DNA of 64,000 nt from Diphasiastrum complanatum (lineage: Eukaryota > Streptophyta > Lycopodiopsida > Lycopodiales > Lycopodiaceae), in contig CM055095.1 in the NCBI GenBank assembly GCA_029204225.1, positions 13,608,049 through 13,672,048 on the forward strand. The letters run 5' to 3'. Made by a program: the position numbers and the translations under genes. Below, one piece after another: positions 24,250 through 36,093 of this stretch (its first letter is position 1; each line of letters opens with the position of its first letter). The notes beneath the pieces are model-generated. The model was not told the DNA's origin. It did not search any database and saw nothing but the letters and a program-made list of their open reading frames with translations.

Positions 24250-25045
24250 ATAAGAAGGCCGAGCTAGGACAAATCCAATTTGAAGTGCTTCTTTTGTGAA
24301 AAGAATGGGCACTTTGCATATGAGTGCTACAAGAAGAAAAATGCACAAGGGAAGCAAGCTAACATCTCAATTAAAGATGAGGAGAGTGATAATGAAGAAT
24401 CAATTATGATGTCCATCTTTTCATCTTCTAGCTTCAAAGGAGAAAATCCTTGGTGGATTGATAGCGGGGCTAGCTCCCAAATGACAAGCCAAAAAGGACA
24501 TGTTTCTCATCTCTCTTCCTATTATACTTCTAAGAAGTTCATTTACACTGCTAATGATCATGAATGCAATATAAAGGGAATAGGATGTGTCCCTATGGTT
24601 CTTGGATCCCCCAAGATCTTGAAGTTAGATAATGTTCTTTATGTGCCTAACATCACTAAAAACTTATTAAATATTGCGCAAATGTGGAGTGTTTCAAGGT
24701 GAGTTTGAAGTTGATGCTTGCTTAATCATGATGAGTGAAGAGGTTGTTGGAAGAGGGAGAAGATTTGGGAGGCTTTTCAAGTTGGTTGCTAACGTTAATT
24801 CTAATAGTTTCTTGATGGCTAAGGGAGAGCTTTCTCAAGTTGAGTTATGGAACAAGAGGTTGGGCCATCCCAACTACAAATTCATAGAGTCAATGTGCAA
24901 GGAGGAGAAGGTTCTTGGTATGTCAAAGTGTGGTAAGGCATGTGAAGCATGTGCTTTGCCAAAAGCACACAAATTGCCTTTCTTAAGATCTCTTTTCAAG
25001 ACATTTAATTTTTTGCAATTTATTCATTCAGATGTGCACTTTTGA
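24250..25045 (+). pseudogene. Copia gag-protease-pre-integrase fragment, plus strand
   Basis: 24280-24702 encodes a gag zinc knuckle (CFFCEKNGHFAYECYKKK, a CCHC box), an acidic linker, and a protease with WWIDSGASSQM (DSG active site), ending LKLDNVLYVPNITKNLLN. After a frameshift, 24674-25045 has the GAG-pre-integrase finger (LWNKRLGHPNYKFIESM, CEACALPKAHKLPF) and the integrase start LQFIHSDVHF. It then stops, with the rest of integrase missing. It is related to the minus-strand fragments at 25100-25330 and 31600-32251, probably the same Copia family. Confidence 0.85.
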
Positions 25046-25099
25046 AATACCAAGAGTGATGGTTTGTCTCTTTTGTAGTCGCTTATCACCCCCACTGTG

Positions 25100-25330
25100 T
25101 TAAATTTTGAGCTCCAATTTGCTTCTTCTAGGTGTGGTAGGTTGACTTGGTTCAAGCTCCTCCTCAAAATCAAGATCATCTTGATTCTCGGCCACTATCC
25201 TCTTGATTGTTGAGCCATCATTATGCTTGTGCATCTTGTACTCATCAAAGATTACATCTCTAGATACCACAAACTTATCCAAGGATGGAAGATATACCTT
25301 GTATCCCTTACTTGAGTTGTCACATTGTAG
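25100..25330 (-). pseudogene. Copia integrase-RT linker, minus strand
   Basis: A 60-codon frame with LDKFVVSRDVIFDEYKMHK and an acidic/Pro-rich tail, the usual linker before Copia RT. It faces the plus-strand fragment ending at 25045 head-on, which implies an inversion or separate insertions. Confidence 0.75.
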
Positions 25331-26095
25331 GGTGTTCGATCTACTGTTGTAGTAGCCCTCCCGCCTATCAACAAGGGTTAGTTCGCTAAATAGGCACCTA
25401 ACTATGCATAGATGCTACTTTTAGTTAGTTCCCTACTTTTCGTCTAACTCTACCACCACTAACACTACTTCCACTAACTCTACTCCCCTAAACTACCTTC
25501 ATCATGATTGTAGGTGAAAGGAAAGGGAAGATTAGAAGAGATTGAGAAGAGAAGAGAGAAGAGAGAGATAGAGGGTGAGAGTGGAGGTTAGCTCAAATGC
25601 TCCTTATGCTTGCTAATGGAGAAACATTAACTAAGACAACCAATAAACATGAAAATAGAAAGCAATGGAAAACACAATCAAAAGCATTAGCAAGTAGTGA
25701 ATAGCAAATGAGGATGCTTCTCTCCAAAAAGTGGTAGAGTTTCCTCCTTCTCATCAAGCATGGAAATAGAGTACAAATGGTGCCTTTTTATAAATGGGGA
25801 AGGCCCTTGCCCCAAAATCCTATTGGATAATATTTGCATTGATCCTATCCATTCATCTTGGACCCAACTTGATCCAAAAGTCCACAAAAAGTACATTGGA
25901 AATCACAAGATTCATGTGAGTCCAAAATTGGACCCAACTCTAAAAAAGTAAACTCTAAGTTTAAAATTGACTTTGGGCCTCAAGTTTTATTTTAAATACA
26001 AGGGGCCCAAATTTATTATTTTATTTAAAACTTAACTTGCATGCTCATTGAGCCATGGGCTTATACGCGCAGGATGTCATGCCCTCGCAACACAT
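25331..26095. other. No gene recognised, may include LTR remnant
   Basis: This stretch lies left of the extra ORF of the Gypsy element, where a 3' LTR would be expected. A purine-rich run occurs at 25510-25570 on the plus strand. No LTR pair could be recognised. Confidence 0.35.
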
Positions 26096-26099
26096 TTTA

Positions 26100-29000
26100 T
26101 TGGCAATATTATTTATTTACAATTCGTCGGGAATACCCCCCAATAGGACCCACGGCCTGAAATAGTGCCGGTCCCTCGACACTTTGCCGGTTTAGTAGAG
26201 AGTCTTCTTGGCCCGCCTCTGGTGGATCAGGTAGCTTGTGATGTCTTCCATGAAATTAATGCGGTCCAGTTTCTTCAAGTCCTTGGGCGTGTGAAGGGAC
26301 TTGTGGACTCCTGTCAGCCAGTCTTGGTCGACCCACGCTTGGAATCTGCGCATCCAGGGATCACCAAGGAATGCAGTTCGATAATAGACTCGAGCGACTG
26401 GCAGCTAATTTTTTACTTTGTCGGAGGCTAGCACCTTATTAGGATCAAAGAATATGGGGGGAAGAAAATTGTCCCACTTGGTTTCAATCCCCATTAAATG
26501 CTCTAAGTCATGGGCGTAAGTGGCTATCGCGCGGACTATTGGATCAGGGCAATTGAAATATTTATTGGCAAATAGGGTGAGAGCCCTTCGGGCATCTACA
26601 TCCATATCCCAACCGTGCTCCAATGGAATTCTTGGCCAATTGAAGTTTTGAATAGTGATCTTGTCCAAAGGGGTGCCACATTCCGCCCATTTGGATCGTC
26701 GTGTGCATGGCAGGAAGTGCGTGTTCACCCGTAGTTGTTGCGGACTTGTCACATAGGCCCTGATGGCCGTAGGGTCTCTTTCAAAGAGCTGTTGACACCA
26801 CTCTGGTTGTGGTTGGAGGACGGGTAGTGCTTGCAGCTCGTTGCCTTTTATTGTCTGCGCCGAAAATGATATCTGCCAGCCAGCTCTTGATGACTCGTGG
26901 GGATACTTAGCTAGAAATTCGTTTATTTTCTCCTCCATGGACTTTGGTCGTTGGAGGCCCGGCTGGCAGATATGGTGCGCGAGCCTCTTGATGAGGAGGC
27001 TTGTCCTTCCTCTTGGCTTTGGCTCGGACCTGCGTCTTGGCCTTGGTCCCGCGTTTCAGCACCCGTATCAACTGGTCCTTGGTCTTGGCCTTCGGACCCT
27101 TGATCGTGACTTATCCCCTCTACTGCTTGTTGGCCTTGGTCCTTGCTAGTGCTTGCCTGTGCAGCATCAAAAACAGGTGGCGGTGGAATCACCACTAGGG
27201 TGGGTTGGGTCTTCTTCTCCATGTACTGCTGGCAAGACTTGAGGGCTTGTTTGGCCTGGGCGAGCTCGTGAGTTGTGCTTGCCCAGTACTTGTCGAACTT
27301 CGTCTGATAGATGTTCAACGTTTGGCTATATACCTGCGCCTGACGCCTGAAGAGATTCATCTCTGTTTGAGAGAGCGGCCATGAGTCTGGTGCGGGTTGA
27401 GCTAGCCAGACAAGTTTTTCGCTTTGTCAGACTTTCACTTCCGCCCCTAGGCGCGTATTCTCTGCTTCATAAATTTGTAGTTGCGCTTGGAGGGGAGCAA
27501 GTCATTGGGACGCTTCGGACTGAAGTTCCTGCACCTTCGTGGAGGCATTTGTCAGCGCTTTGGAGAGGCTTTGGATATATCGGTTTACACCATCCTCCTT
27601 CTGCTGCAGTTTGGAGATCTCTTGGTGCCCGTCTTGTTCATGTTGTTGAGCTATAAGAAGCTCTTGCTGCAACTTCATGAGTTCCGCTCGCAATTGGGTG
27701 TTGCTTGTCACCAAGTGGAGTACCCGACTATCCAAAGTGGCCCTGGCTGCTACCGCCTCCTGGATGTATGTTCCCAAGGTTTGGTACGTCGTCGTTAAGT
27801 CTGTTGGAACAGCCGATACGCTGGCACTGATAGGGGCTTGTGTGGTAGTGGCCCCGACGACTGGTATAGTGCGTCGTCGTTGTCTTCGATCAGGTTCTCA
27901 GGGGACCTTTTGTCATTTGGGACGATGGAATCTGTCCGATCTGGTGATGGTATGAAGATTGTCTAAACAAATGCGTCATCACGATTGGTTGCCCTCGACA
28001 ACCTTTGATGGCGAAACGGGTGGTGTGGGAGTAATAGAAGTGGAAACAGGGGTGGGGACAGTTTGTCCAAATGAGAGAATGGGTGGAACAGAGGGAAACT
28101 GGAGTGTAGTGTGGAGAACGGAAGGCGAAGATGGACAGAAATGGTCTGACGTGGGGGTGAAAAGTTGATGACTTGCATCCATGCCAGAGTGTCTGGAGAC
28201 AACTGAGAGTTAGAGGGGTTAAACTGGAGAGGAGCAACGGTGGAGACAGGAGTAATGGAGGATGCGATAGTGATGGAAGGGGTAGTAGATAATGGAACCG
28301 AAGTAGAATTGGTATCGACAAAGGAGACACGAGTGGAAACAAAAGTAGTCGTGGATGGAACAGAAAGAAGAGGAGTGACAATAGAGACAGGAGTAGGAGG
28401 TTGTACAGAAGAAGTGACGATGGTACGTTGTCTGGTGGTAGGTGGAGATGAGGAGGAGGGGACAACGCCATGTATTCTTTTGCTGGTCGTCGTGTCAGGA
28501 ACTGCAGGTTGGGAGGATGTGGATGCGGCAGATGGCAGATAGAGATTAGTGTGCGGCACAATGGAAGATAGAAGGTTGGAGCGGCGAAAACCGCGCACTT
28601 TCTTCTCGAGAAGTGCGCAGACAAAATTACATAGTAGGGGACCTGCTGCGATACGCTCACGGTTGTTGGGTTTTATGGAGATGGTTAATTCGTGAATGAG
28701 AAAGGCATGCCAGTCATATGGCACAATCGTGGGGCCAGAGAATCCTAGGAAGGACTCCACTATCTAACTCAGCAGCGTGGACTGTATTCTGTTCTTGCGA
28801 AATGTTGAAACAACTAGAAAGTTGTTCAACAGATGCGCAGCCATCTGTATGACTGGTTCCGTGATAGCCTCTATCAGGTAACCGTTGTTAGTTTGGATCA
28901 GGATCTCGGGTGCAGTCTGGGCAACGAAAGGTTTGATCAAGGCTTTCGCCTGACGATGGGAGATGGGCTGACGGTCACCGGACATAATGACGGTGACCAT

Positions 29001-29285
29001 CGAGTCCGCGTTAATCTATACCTTGTACCTGGTTCCTTGGTACATGAAGTAGAAATGTGACTTTGACTCGTCCCAAGTGGCGTAAGCGTGAAGGGCGAGG
29101 CCCATGATAATGTCAGAATGGAAAAGCGCCGGAAAAAAGCCCATTGCCTCAAGAAGTGGGCCAGTAGTCTGAAGCCATGGTTGAATCAGAGTATTAGAAG
29201 GTAAGGACCCAATTTGGGTGGCTGAGGGTATCTCGCGCTGGATCACCTGCTTGGTGCCAGTGTCTTCAGAAGATGAGGAGGCCAT
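26100..29285 (-). pseudogene. Extra ORF region downstream of Gypsy pol, unknown function
   Basis: Starting at ATG 29285 (MASSSSEDTGTKQ) a weakly interrupted reading region of about 1000 codons runs leftward. First is an about 170-residue globular-looking part (LLEAMGFFPALFHSDIIMGL; stops at about 29016 and 28761), then a Ser/Thr/Pro-rich part (28760-27963). After a frame change comes a Gln/Leu-rich coiled coil (27777-27502). Next is a Gln/Asp/Gly-rich stretch (27360-26923), and after another frame change a 177-codon part with TRRSKWAECGTPLDK and DPIVRAIATYAHDLEHLMG (26938-26405). I do not recognise the protein. It lies after the integrase in the same orientation, the place of the additional or env-like ORFs of some Tat/Athila Gypsy lineages, which is the most likely explanation. 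Confidence 0.55.
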
Positions 29286-30449
29286 GTTAGCAGTGATAGT
29301 CAAAGTGCGAAAATGTGGAAAAATAGTAAAAAAAAATAAAAAGAAGTTGGAACGAGAAAAATAGTGAATAACAAGTGTTGGATTGTAAGAACTGTAGTTC
29401 AGAGCGCAGATCTGGATTCAGAATATGCAGATAATGGCTTGTGTAAAGTCTGGTCGCATTCAGAGAACTTGGAAATTTCGGTGAAAATTTGAACAGAGCT
29501 TCACCAGCAAAGGTGACAAATGACTCGAATTCAGCCCTTATATAGCGGAATTTAGAGTGCGTATTAGGTGAAATCCACCTTCCCTTGCTCAGTTTCACCC
29601 AAATTTTGACAAGGACCTTCTTCACAAAATTCTAAGACCTCAGAGAAGTCTGCGAGAGTTCAAAAGGTGATTTGATTGCTGCCCTACAAAGGATCTGCGA
29701 GGGTTTCTGACAATCTGCGAGGGTTCAATCCTCGCAGGAAGTGAATGCTCGCACAACATGTTCCTGTGGTTGGATTTTCAAGGTCAGACCATGTAGGTAG
29801 GCTAATTTCACTACTTTGATTCCACTTATGCCCCTTGCGAAGGTTGGTATGATGATCTTGATGCTCTGCGAAAGTTCTGAAGATTCAGCTTTTGGGAACT
29901 CTCGCGTACACTCAAAAATGATGATTTCTCCATCAGAAACTCTTGCAGAGATTTTCATGGATGCATCTGGGTTAGATCTATTGACTTTCCAAGTTTCAAG
30001 AGCTATCTCCCAGGGGATCTCTAAAAATCATGAAAAAAGTGCTCTTTTAGAGTGTTTTTTGACAAAATCTTGAGATTTTTTCTGATTTTTAACTTTTGCA
30101 AACTAGTAATCTGCTTCATCCATGTTAGATCTGACTATTGGTGGTTCTCTAGAAGTTCTAATATATATTTGGTAGCAGATCAATCAGTTTTGGGTGAAAT
30201 TTGCCCTTATTTTGCCATAGTAACTGTGATCGAGGTCTCTGATCTGCAAATTGGGGGACTTATTGGCATAATCTGATGATCTGCTTCCCTCTTGATCCCA
30301 TCTGGATCTGGATCCCTCTTGGATCCTGATTGCCAGATCTGGCTAAATCTTGATGGATCTAGCTTGATTTGGCTTGATCTTCCTAGATCTAATTGTGATG
30401 GCCTTGCAGAATAGCTTTTCGTAACATGCCACCACCAACCTGGATCTAA
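29286..30449. other. Spacer between Gypsy integrase and extra ORF
   Basis: About 1.1 kb without convincing coding potential. It carries repeated TGCGAGGGTT/CTGCGA motifs at 29640-29740 and a GATCTGG/GGATCTAG-rich stretch at 30270-30400. An internal promoter or splice site for the extra ORF could lie here, but none was identified. Confidence 0.4.
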
Positions 30450-31592
30450 TTCACTGCGGTGGCCAGTACTTGTGCAATAGGCTACCGTTGATGGGTGTGT
30501 CGAACGGTGTCCCATCTAGCTTCTCTAGATTCACGGCTCCATGATTAAGAATTTCCTTAATCCGATAAGGACCTTTGCCTGTGAATTTTAATTTTTCTTT
30601 AATCGCCTTGGTTTCATACATCAAGACCAGATATCCAAAACGAAGATCCTTCTTGTAACCTGCAATCGTGCCATGCTTTGTGTCTTTCCTTTCCAGCTGC
30701 CAGTGCATGCACAACTAGTAAGCGTGTTCCACAGAGCTTATGTAGAGCTTTGTGGCGCAATTGTAGAGATTTGGATTCATTAAGGTGTTGCATTGTGGCA
30801 ATCCTTAATGAAGGGACTAAAAACTCTACTGACATTACAGCATCTTGGCCATATACCAACTGGAAGAGTGTTTGTTCAGTGCTTCCTTTATATGTTGTCC
30901 TGAATGCCCACAGAGCAGCATGCGGCTTGTGTTCCCAATCTGATCTGCTAGCTTCAACTGTTTTTGAGAGCACGCTACACAGGATCTTATTGGATGATTC
31001 TGTTTGCCCATTACCGTGAGAATAATAAGGCGTACTGGTTCTATGGATCACGAAGAATTCCTCCAACAGGACCTTGATGGTCTCATTGATGAAATGACTT
31101 CCGCGATCACTGACTATCTCCACTGGGCATCCAAAGAGCACAATAATATTCTCATAGAGGAACTTGGCAATCATCCTAGCATCAGCTACTCTTACTGCCT
31201 TGGCTTCGACCCACTTGTTGAGATAGTCTATGGCTACGATTATGTACCGAGCCTGTGTACTCCTTGCTGCAGGGTGAATTGGACCGATGTAATTCAATCC
31301 CTACTTTTTGAATGGTGCTTGGGATAAGACCGGGTGTAGTAGGTCATAATTCAATCTCATGATCATTGGTATCCTTGCCCTTTGGCACACATCGCACTTC
31401 CTCAGGTATTCTTCCGTATCCTTATGAATTGTTGGCCACCAACATCCTGATTGCAGGATCTTGCGAACTGTAATGTCGGATGCAAAATGGCCTCCACCCA
31501 TGCCTTCATGTGAAAGCGAAATGATCTGGGTGGTCTCATGAGGAAGAATATACCGCCAAAGAATCTCATCTGGTCCTCTTCAATACAATTGG
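30450..31592 (-). pseudogene. Ty3-Gypsy integrase, no chromodomain
   Basis: From about 31592 leftward the frame has the HHCC zinc finger (GGGHFASDITVRKIL, YLRKCDVCQRAR), one in-frame stop at about 31298, then the DDE core. GLNYIGPIHP sits where the first catalytic Asp normally is (DFIGP-type), so that residue is Asn here. IVSDRGSHFIN keeps the second Asp and GNGQTESSNKIL keeps Glu. After a frameshift at about 30715 the C-terminal GPY/F module follows (GKGPYRIKEIL, GAVNLEKLDGTPF, NGSLLHKYWP). The end after GPY/F without a chromodomain fits the Tat/Athila side of Gypsy, not chromoviruses. Gag, protease and RT are absent to the right, where Copia sequence begins abruptly. Confidence 0.85.
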
Positions 31593-31599
31593 CCGACAA

Positions 31600-32251
31600 T
31601 CAACTGATAAGATCTAGCTTTCAAGATCAAGACTACATCAACATTGACCCTTTTTGAGAATCCTAAGCACAAGGGGATAGAACATACTCCTTCTATCTTA
31701 CAAACATCATCATTTGCTTTAAAAATAGACTTGCTAGGCCCTTCATAAGACAAAAGAGTTGAAAAGTACTCCCTCTTGCTCGTCATATGGCAACTTGCCC
31801 ACTATCTATCCACCATGGATCTTCTCCCTTAAAACTTGATGAAGAGAAGCTTGACATCATTTGTGATTCCTCATGTGTACTCTCTTACTCCTCTTGGCTG
31901 ATGTTTGCTTGGTCCTTGACCCTAGCTTTGAAAGATATCATGCTTCAAGGCAAGCATTGACTCATAAACCTTTTGAAGGGACTCCCAAGCCTCTTGAGCC
32001 AAGGTACACTCTCCTACTTCCTTTAGGAGTTCATTGGCTACATTCATTTTACTACAATGAAGGGCTAGTTTGCACCTCTTCATGTATTTAGTGGATTCTT
32101 GAGAGTGAACGGGCTCATCCTCCTCCCCACTCACTATGTCCATCAAATCTTGCATTACAAGGATTGATTCCATTCTTAGTTTCCAAATAGAATAGTTTGA
32201 TTTGTTCAACCTATCACTAGAATCCAAACGATAAGCATTCATGGATGCCAT
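31600..32251 (-). pseudogene. Copia gag N-terminus and protease remnant
   Basis: 31922-32251 encodes gag start RLDSSDRLNKSNYSIWKLRMESILVMQDLMDIV, then KRCKLALHCSKMNVANELL. About 31600-31860 reads as a broken protease (GEDPWWIDSG, then frameshift) of the same family as 24250-25045. The piece is cut at about 31595 by the Gypsy integrase, so either the Gypsy element inserted here or both were joined by a deletion. Confidence 0.8.
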
Positions 32252-32319
32252 CTTCCTCTAAACAAGAGATTGATTTTATAAGAATGGATACACAATAGAA
32301 AGGATGCAAGTACTAGCTA

Positions 32320-33115
32320 TCCCACTATCTGGGGCCTGAGAATGATCAACGAATGAACTCTCAACAAGATGCTATTTGATCTTGAGCTCAATCAATTCTA
32401 TTGAAAAAGATACAAAATGAAACTACTTGTTTGATGTAGAAAAATGACCCAAATTGACTGCTCCTTGATCTAAATTTACTTCACAAGACTTATAAAGATC
32501 CAATCAACCTGAAAAAAGATGATCTAATTGCACATAAATGCCACTATAAATCACTCTTATAAGATCAGGTTGAACCTTTACATAAGAATCAAAACAATCT
32601 ACTTTCCAAGCACAAGATACAAAGATCACAATTTTGACAAAGAAATTGATCTTAATGATGAGTAAATGCAACATGCTTTAGATTGAACCTAAATCACTCT
32701 TAGGAGGTCTCTCATGCACATGAGAATAGCCTAAATCAGCTCCACTTCTTAGGGACCTGAAAAGATCAGTAATAGACTTCCTATGAAGATCTAAGAATGA
32801 TCTTGAACAAAATCAAATCATAGAATACAAGAAACAATGCACTTGCTTGATTGAAGTAGACAAAACTAGTAGAGTTGCCTCTCTTTCCACAAAGAACATA
32901 AAAACATCCAAATAATCTGATCAAGAGTGAATTTTAGCAATCTAATACACTTCTAAAATTACTTGCAAAATATCCAAATGGAACTTAATGAGGATGCAAC
33001 ACAATCTACTACCCAATCACAAGCAAAAATCGATCAAAATTGATCAAATTTGATGCATAAGTCAAGCAATGGTTGACTGAACCTAAATCACTTTAGGAGG
33101 TGTCCTCCTCACCTT
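32320..33115. repeat. Degenerate ~400-bp direct repeat, probable Copia leader
   Basis: CAATCTACTTTCC/CAATCTACTACCC and GAACCTAAATCACT(C)TTAGGAGG occur in both halves (about 32600 and 33005; 32685 and 33074). This points to a diverged tandem duplication of about 390-415 bp. It lies just upstream of the gag at 32251 in that element's direction and ends where the next Copia element's RT is cut. Confidence 0.6.
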
Positions 33116-34068
33116 AGAACAGCCTTGAAGAGTCCATCATTTATAAGAACATAAAGATTTGGATCTGAATTTTTTCTTACAAATCCATGTGAAAGAAAGT
33201 AACTGTCAATGCTTCCATACCATGCGCGTGGCACTTGCTTAAGGCCATAAAGAGCTTTGTGTAGTTTACATACATTCTGCTCTTGCCCTTTTGCCATGAA
33301 GCCCTGCGGTTGGACCATGTAAACTTCTTCCTCTAAGTCACCATTCAAAAATGCAGACTTCACATCCATTTGATGGATCTTCCACCCAAAATGAGATGCT
33401 AAGGCAATGATAAGGCATAGCGTAGTCCACTTAGCCACTGGAGCAAATGTCTCTTGATAGTCAATTCCTTTGCTTTGCTCATAACCCTTTACTACTAGCC
33501 GTGCCTTATACTTTGCTATTGTGCCATCCGCATGAAACTTTGTTCTAAACACCCATTTGTTGTCAATGGGTTTCTTTCCAAGTGGTAGATCAACCAACTC
33601 CCATGTATCATGTCTTTGGATGGATTCTATCTCTTCTTCCATTGCCCTTTGCCACTCTTTGTGATCTTTTGCCTCATCAAAGGTTGATGGCTCTCGACAC
33701 TTCAAAATGTCAGTCATTAGGGTGATCTTTTCATACCATTTTGGTATCTTAGATTCAGGTGATACACTATGTGGAGAGTACATATCCCAAGGAGTGTCCA
33801 AGTAATGTCTCTTACTTCCAACCGGTTTCTCCTTTATTGCTCCTGTTGGCAAGTACCTCCCCCTAGGCTCTTGAATAGGTGGTGTTCTTTCATACTTTCC
33901 CTCTCGACTTTCGTCTTCACGTGCATCATTTTGTAGAGCATCTTCTTCATTTTCTTCTTCCAGAATTGTGGGAAGTCTCTTGATGCTTTCACCGCTTGCA
34001 TGGTCTTCATCTTCATACCTATGCGTTTCATCAAAGATCACATCTTTACTAATGTGAATCTTGTTCAC
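33109..34068 (-). pseudogene. Copia 4 linker and N-terminal half of reverse transcriptase
   Basis: A 319-codon frame: linker (IHISKDVIFDETHRYEDED, acidic and Pro-rich), RT start FDEAKDHKEWQRAMEEEIES, then KYKARLVVKGYEQSKGIDY, TFAPVAKWTTLCLI, MDVKSAFLNGDLEEEVYM and KALYGLKQVPRAWY. It stops right before the YVDD box, so the catalytic core, thumb and RNase H are missing and the element is 3'-truncated at about 33115. Confidence 0.9.
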
Positions 34069-36093
34069 TACAGGATCAAAACACCTGTAAGCTTTTGTTC
34101 TTTCATCATAAACGACGAAGATACACTTGATTGTTTTGGCATCAAGTTTGGAACCGCAACTGTAGGGCTCCTATTTTGCAAGAACGTTGCGACACTGCAC
34201 GCTTCCGACCAAAGTGAATCGGTCAAGCCCATTTGCTTCATCATGGAGCGTGCACTCTCCATAATAGTTCTGTTTTTCCTTTCAACTACACCATTACTAT
34301 GCGACGTGTGTGACTGTTTGAATTGTCTTTTAATGTCGTGTTCTTTGCAAAAGTCTTCAAAATCATCAGATTTGTATTCACCCCCTCTATCAGATCTTAG
34401 CACTTTGAGGCGTGCATCTAGTTGGTTCTCTACCAAATTTTTGAACTCCTTGAAGCGAGCAAAAGTGTCAAATTTTTTCTTCAAGAAATAAATCCATGTC
34501 CTCCTAGAGTAATTATCTATGAAAGTCATAAAATAATATGCTTTCCCCAACGACATGGTCTTCATTGGGCCGCACAGGTCGCTGTGGATTAGTTCCAGCG
34601 GTTTCTTAGCTCTTGTAGCTCCACCTTTTTTTAATGTCTCTCTGTGATGCTTTCCCATGATGCATCCTTCACATATTGCATGATGATCATCCTGCAATGC
34701 CGGTAACCCTATTACCATCTTCAGCTTCGCCATCAATCTCAAGCTCCCATTGTTCAAATGACCAAGTCTTCTGTGCCACAACTCGGATTGAGATGCTGTT
34801 GAGATAGCCAAACCATATTCACCTGGTTTTGCAACATCCAATTTATAAAGGCCACAGTTACTATCTCTATAACCCTTCACCACCACTTTGTGGTTGTGGT
34901 TCCTATCCTTCATAAGGCATCCATCCTTGACAAATTCAACTTTAAGATGTTGATTTGCCATTACACCAACAGAAAGCAAACTCTTTTTGAGTCCAGGAAC
35001 ATAAAGTACATTAGGGATGTTTTTAGTTTTGCCATCAGGAAACTGCACAGGTACATTTCCCACACCCTGTATCTGGCATTCCTCTCCATTGGCTTGAGTG
35101 ACCTTATCCCCATCATGGATTGGTGAGAATTTTTCAAACCAATCACGTTTCTCGGTCATATGCCTTGTGGCGCCTAAGTCTATGAACCATCTGGCACCAT
35201 CATCAACTTGGGATGCCAATGTCGATGAGAAAACACTTGTCTCATCATCTTCTCCATCATCTTCGGCAATGTTTCCTTGTTGAGTCACTTTTCTCGCCTT
35301 TATGTCTGTTTTCTTCTTATAACACTCGCGTGCCCAATGACCCGATTTGTGGCAATAGTAACATTTTTCTTTCTTCTTCTTTTTCCCTTTTGATGAAGAC
35401 TCTCCTTCGTCATCATCATCCTTGGATTTCTTAGGAATCCTTTTCCATCCTTTCTGCTTGCCTTTAGCAAGCAAGGCTTGATCCTCCTGTGGGGTTTGTC
35501 TTGACGTCACCACTTCGCGACACTGCTCTTCTTGCAACATGATTCCGTGGAAGTCTTCAAAAGTAGGCAACCTCTCCCTCGAAGCAATGCCGCTCACAAA
35601 TATCTGTAGCCCTTCCGAGACATCGCTCATTGTGGTATGTACCAATTCAATATCTCTGATTGATTCTCCAATTGCCATAAGTTGATCTCTCAGCTCCTTT
35701 ATCCTGGTGAAGAAGGATCTCACTGATTCACTTTCTTCTATCCTTATTGTGTTCAATCTCAACTTCAAGAACATGGCTCGAGCTGGATTGCAAGTTTGAA
35801 ATTGCATTCTAAGAGCTTTCCAAGCTCCCCTAGCCATCGTGGCATATCTTATGTGAGTGATCACATGGTCTTTCACTGAAAGATTGATCAAGGATAATGC
35901 TCTCTGCGCCTTTTTATCAAAGGCCCTTATGTCACCTGGAGTGGTATTTGGCCGGACTTCAATACCTGCCACGATTTCCCACAACTCTTTCTCCATCAAA
36001 ATGCTCTTCATTTTTTAATTTCCAGATGCTGTAGTTAGAAGCCCCATCAAGTTTGCTTGCATCGCCCAAAATTGCCTCATTGATGTTTGCCAT
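34068..36093 (-). pseudogene. Copia 4 gag-protease-integrase polyprotein
   Basis: The frame is open for 647 codons from 36011. The true gag start is probably ATG 36093 (MANINEAILGDASKLDG-NYS), separated by a 1-base shift in the A-rich run near 36015. Domains in order: gag with RIEESESVRSFFTRIKELRD; zinc knuckle CYYCHKSGHWARECYKKK; protease with FIDLGATRHM, where the normal DSG is DLG; zinc finger LWHRRLGHLNNGSL and CEGCIMGKHHR; integrase core LIHSDLCGP, FIDNYSRRTWIYFL, LRSDRGGEYKSDDF and SNGVVERKNRTIMESARSMM with all three catalytic residues. The 5' half is therefore unusually well preserved beside a deleted 3' half. Another frameshift separates it from the linker/RT at 34068. Confidence 0.9.

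Noticed and set aside
27890-28660. 256-codon minus-strand frame rich in Leu, Pro, His and Ser
   Set aside because: Frame-shifted shadow of the Ser/Thr/Pro-rich part at 27963-28760, which continues the upstream frame and fits the element better.
26165-29060. Plus-strand open frames opposite the Gypsy extra ORF
   Set aside because: They mirror the less interrupted minus-strand reading region and show no family motif.
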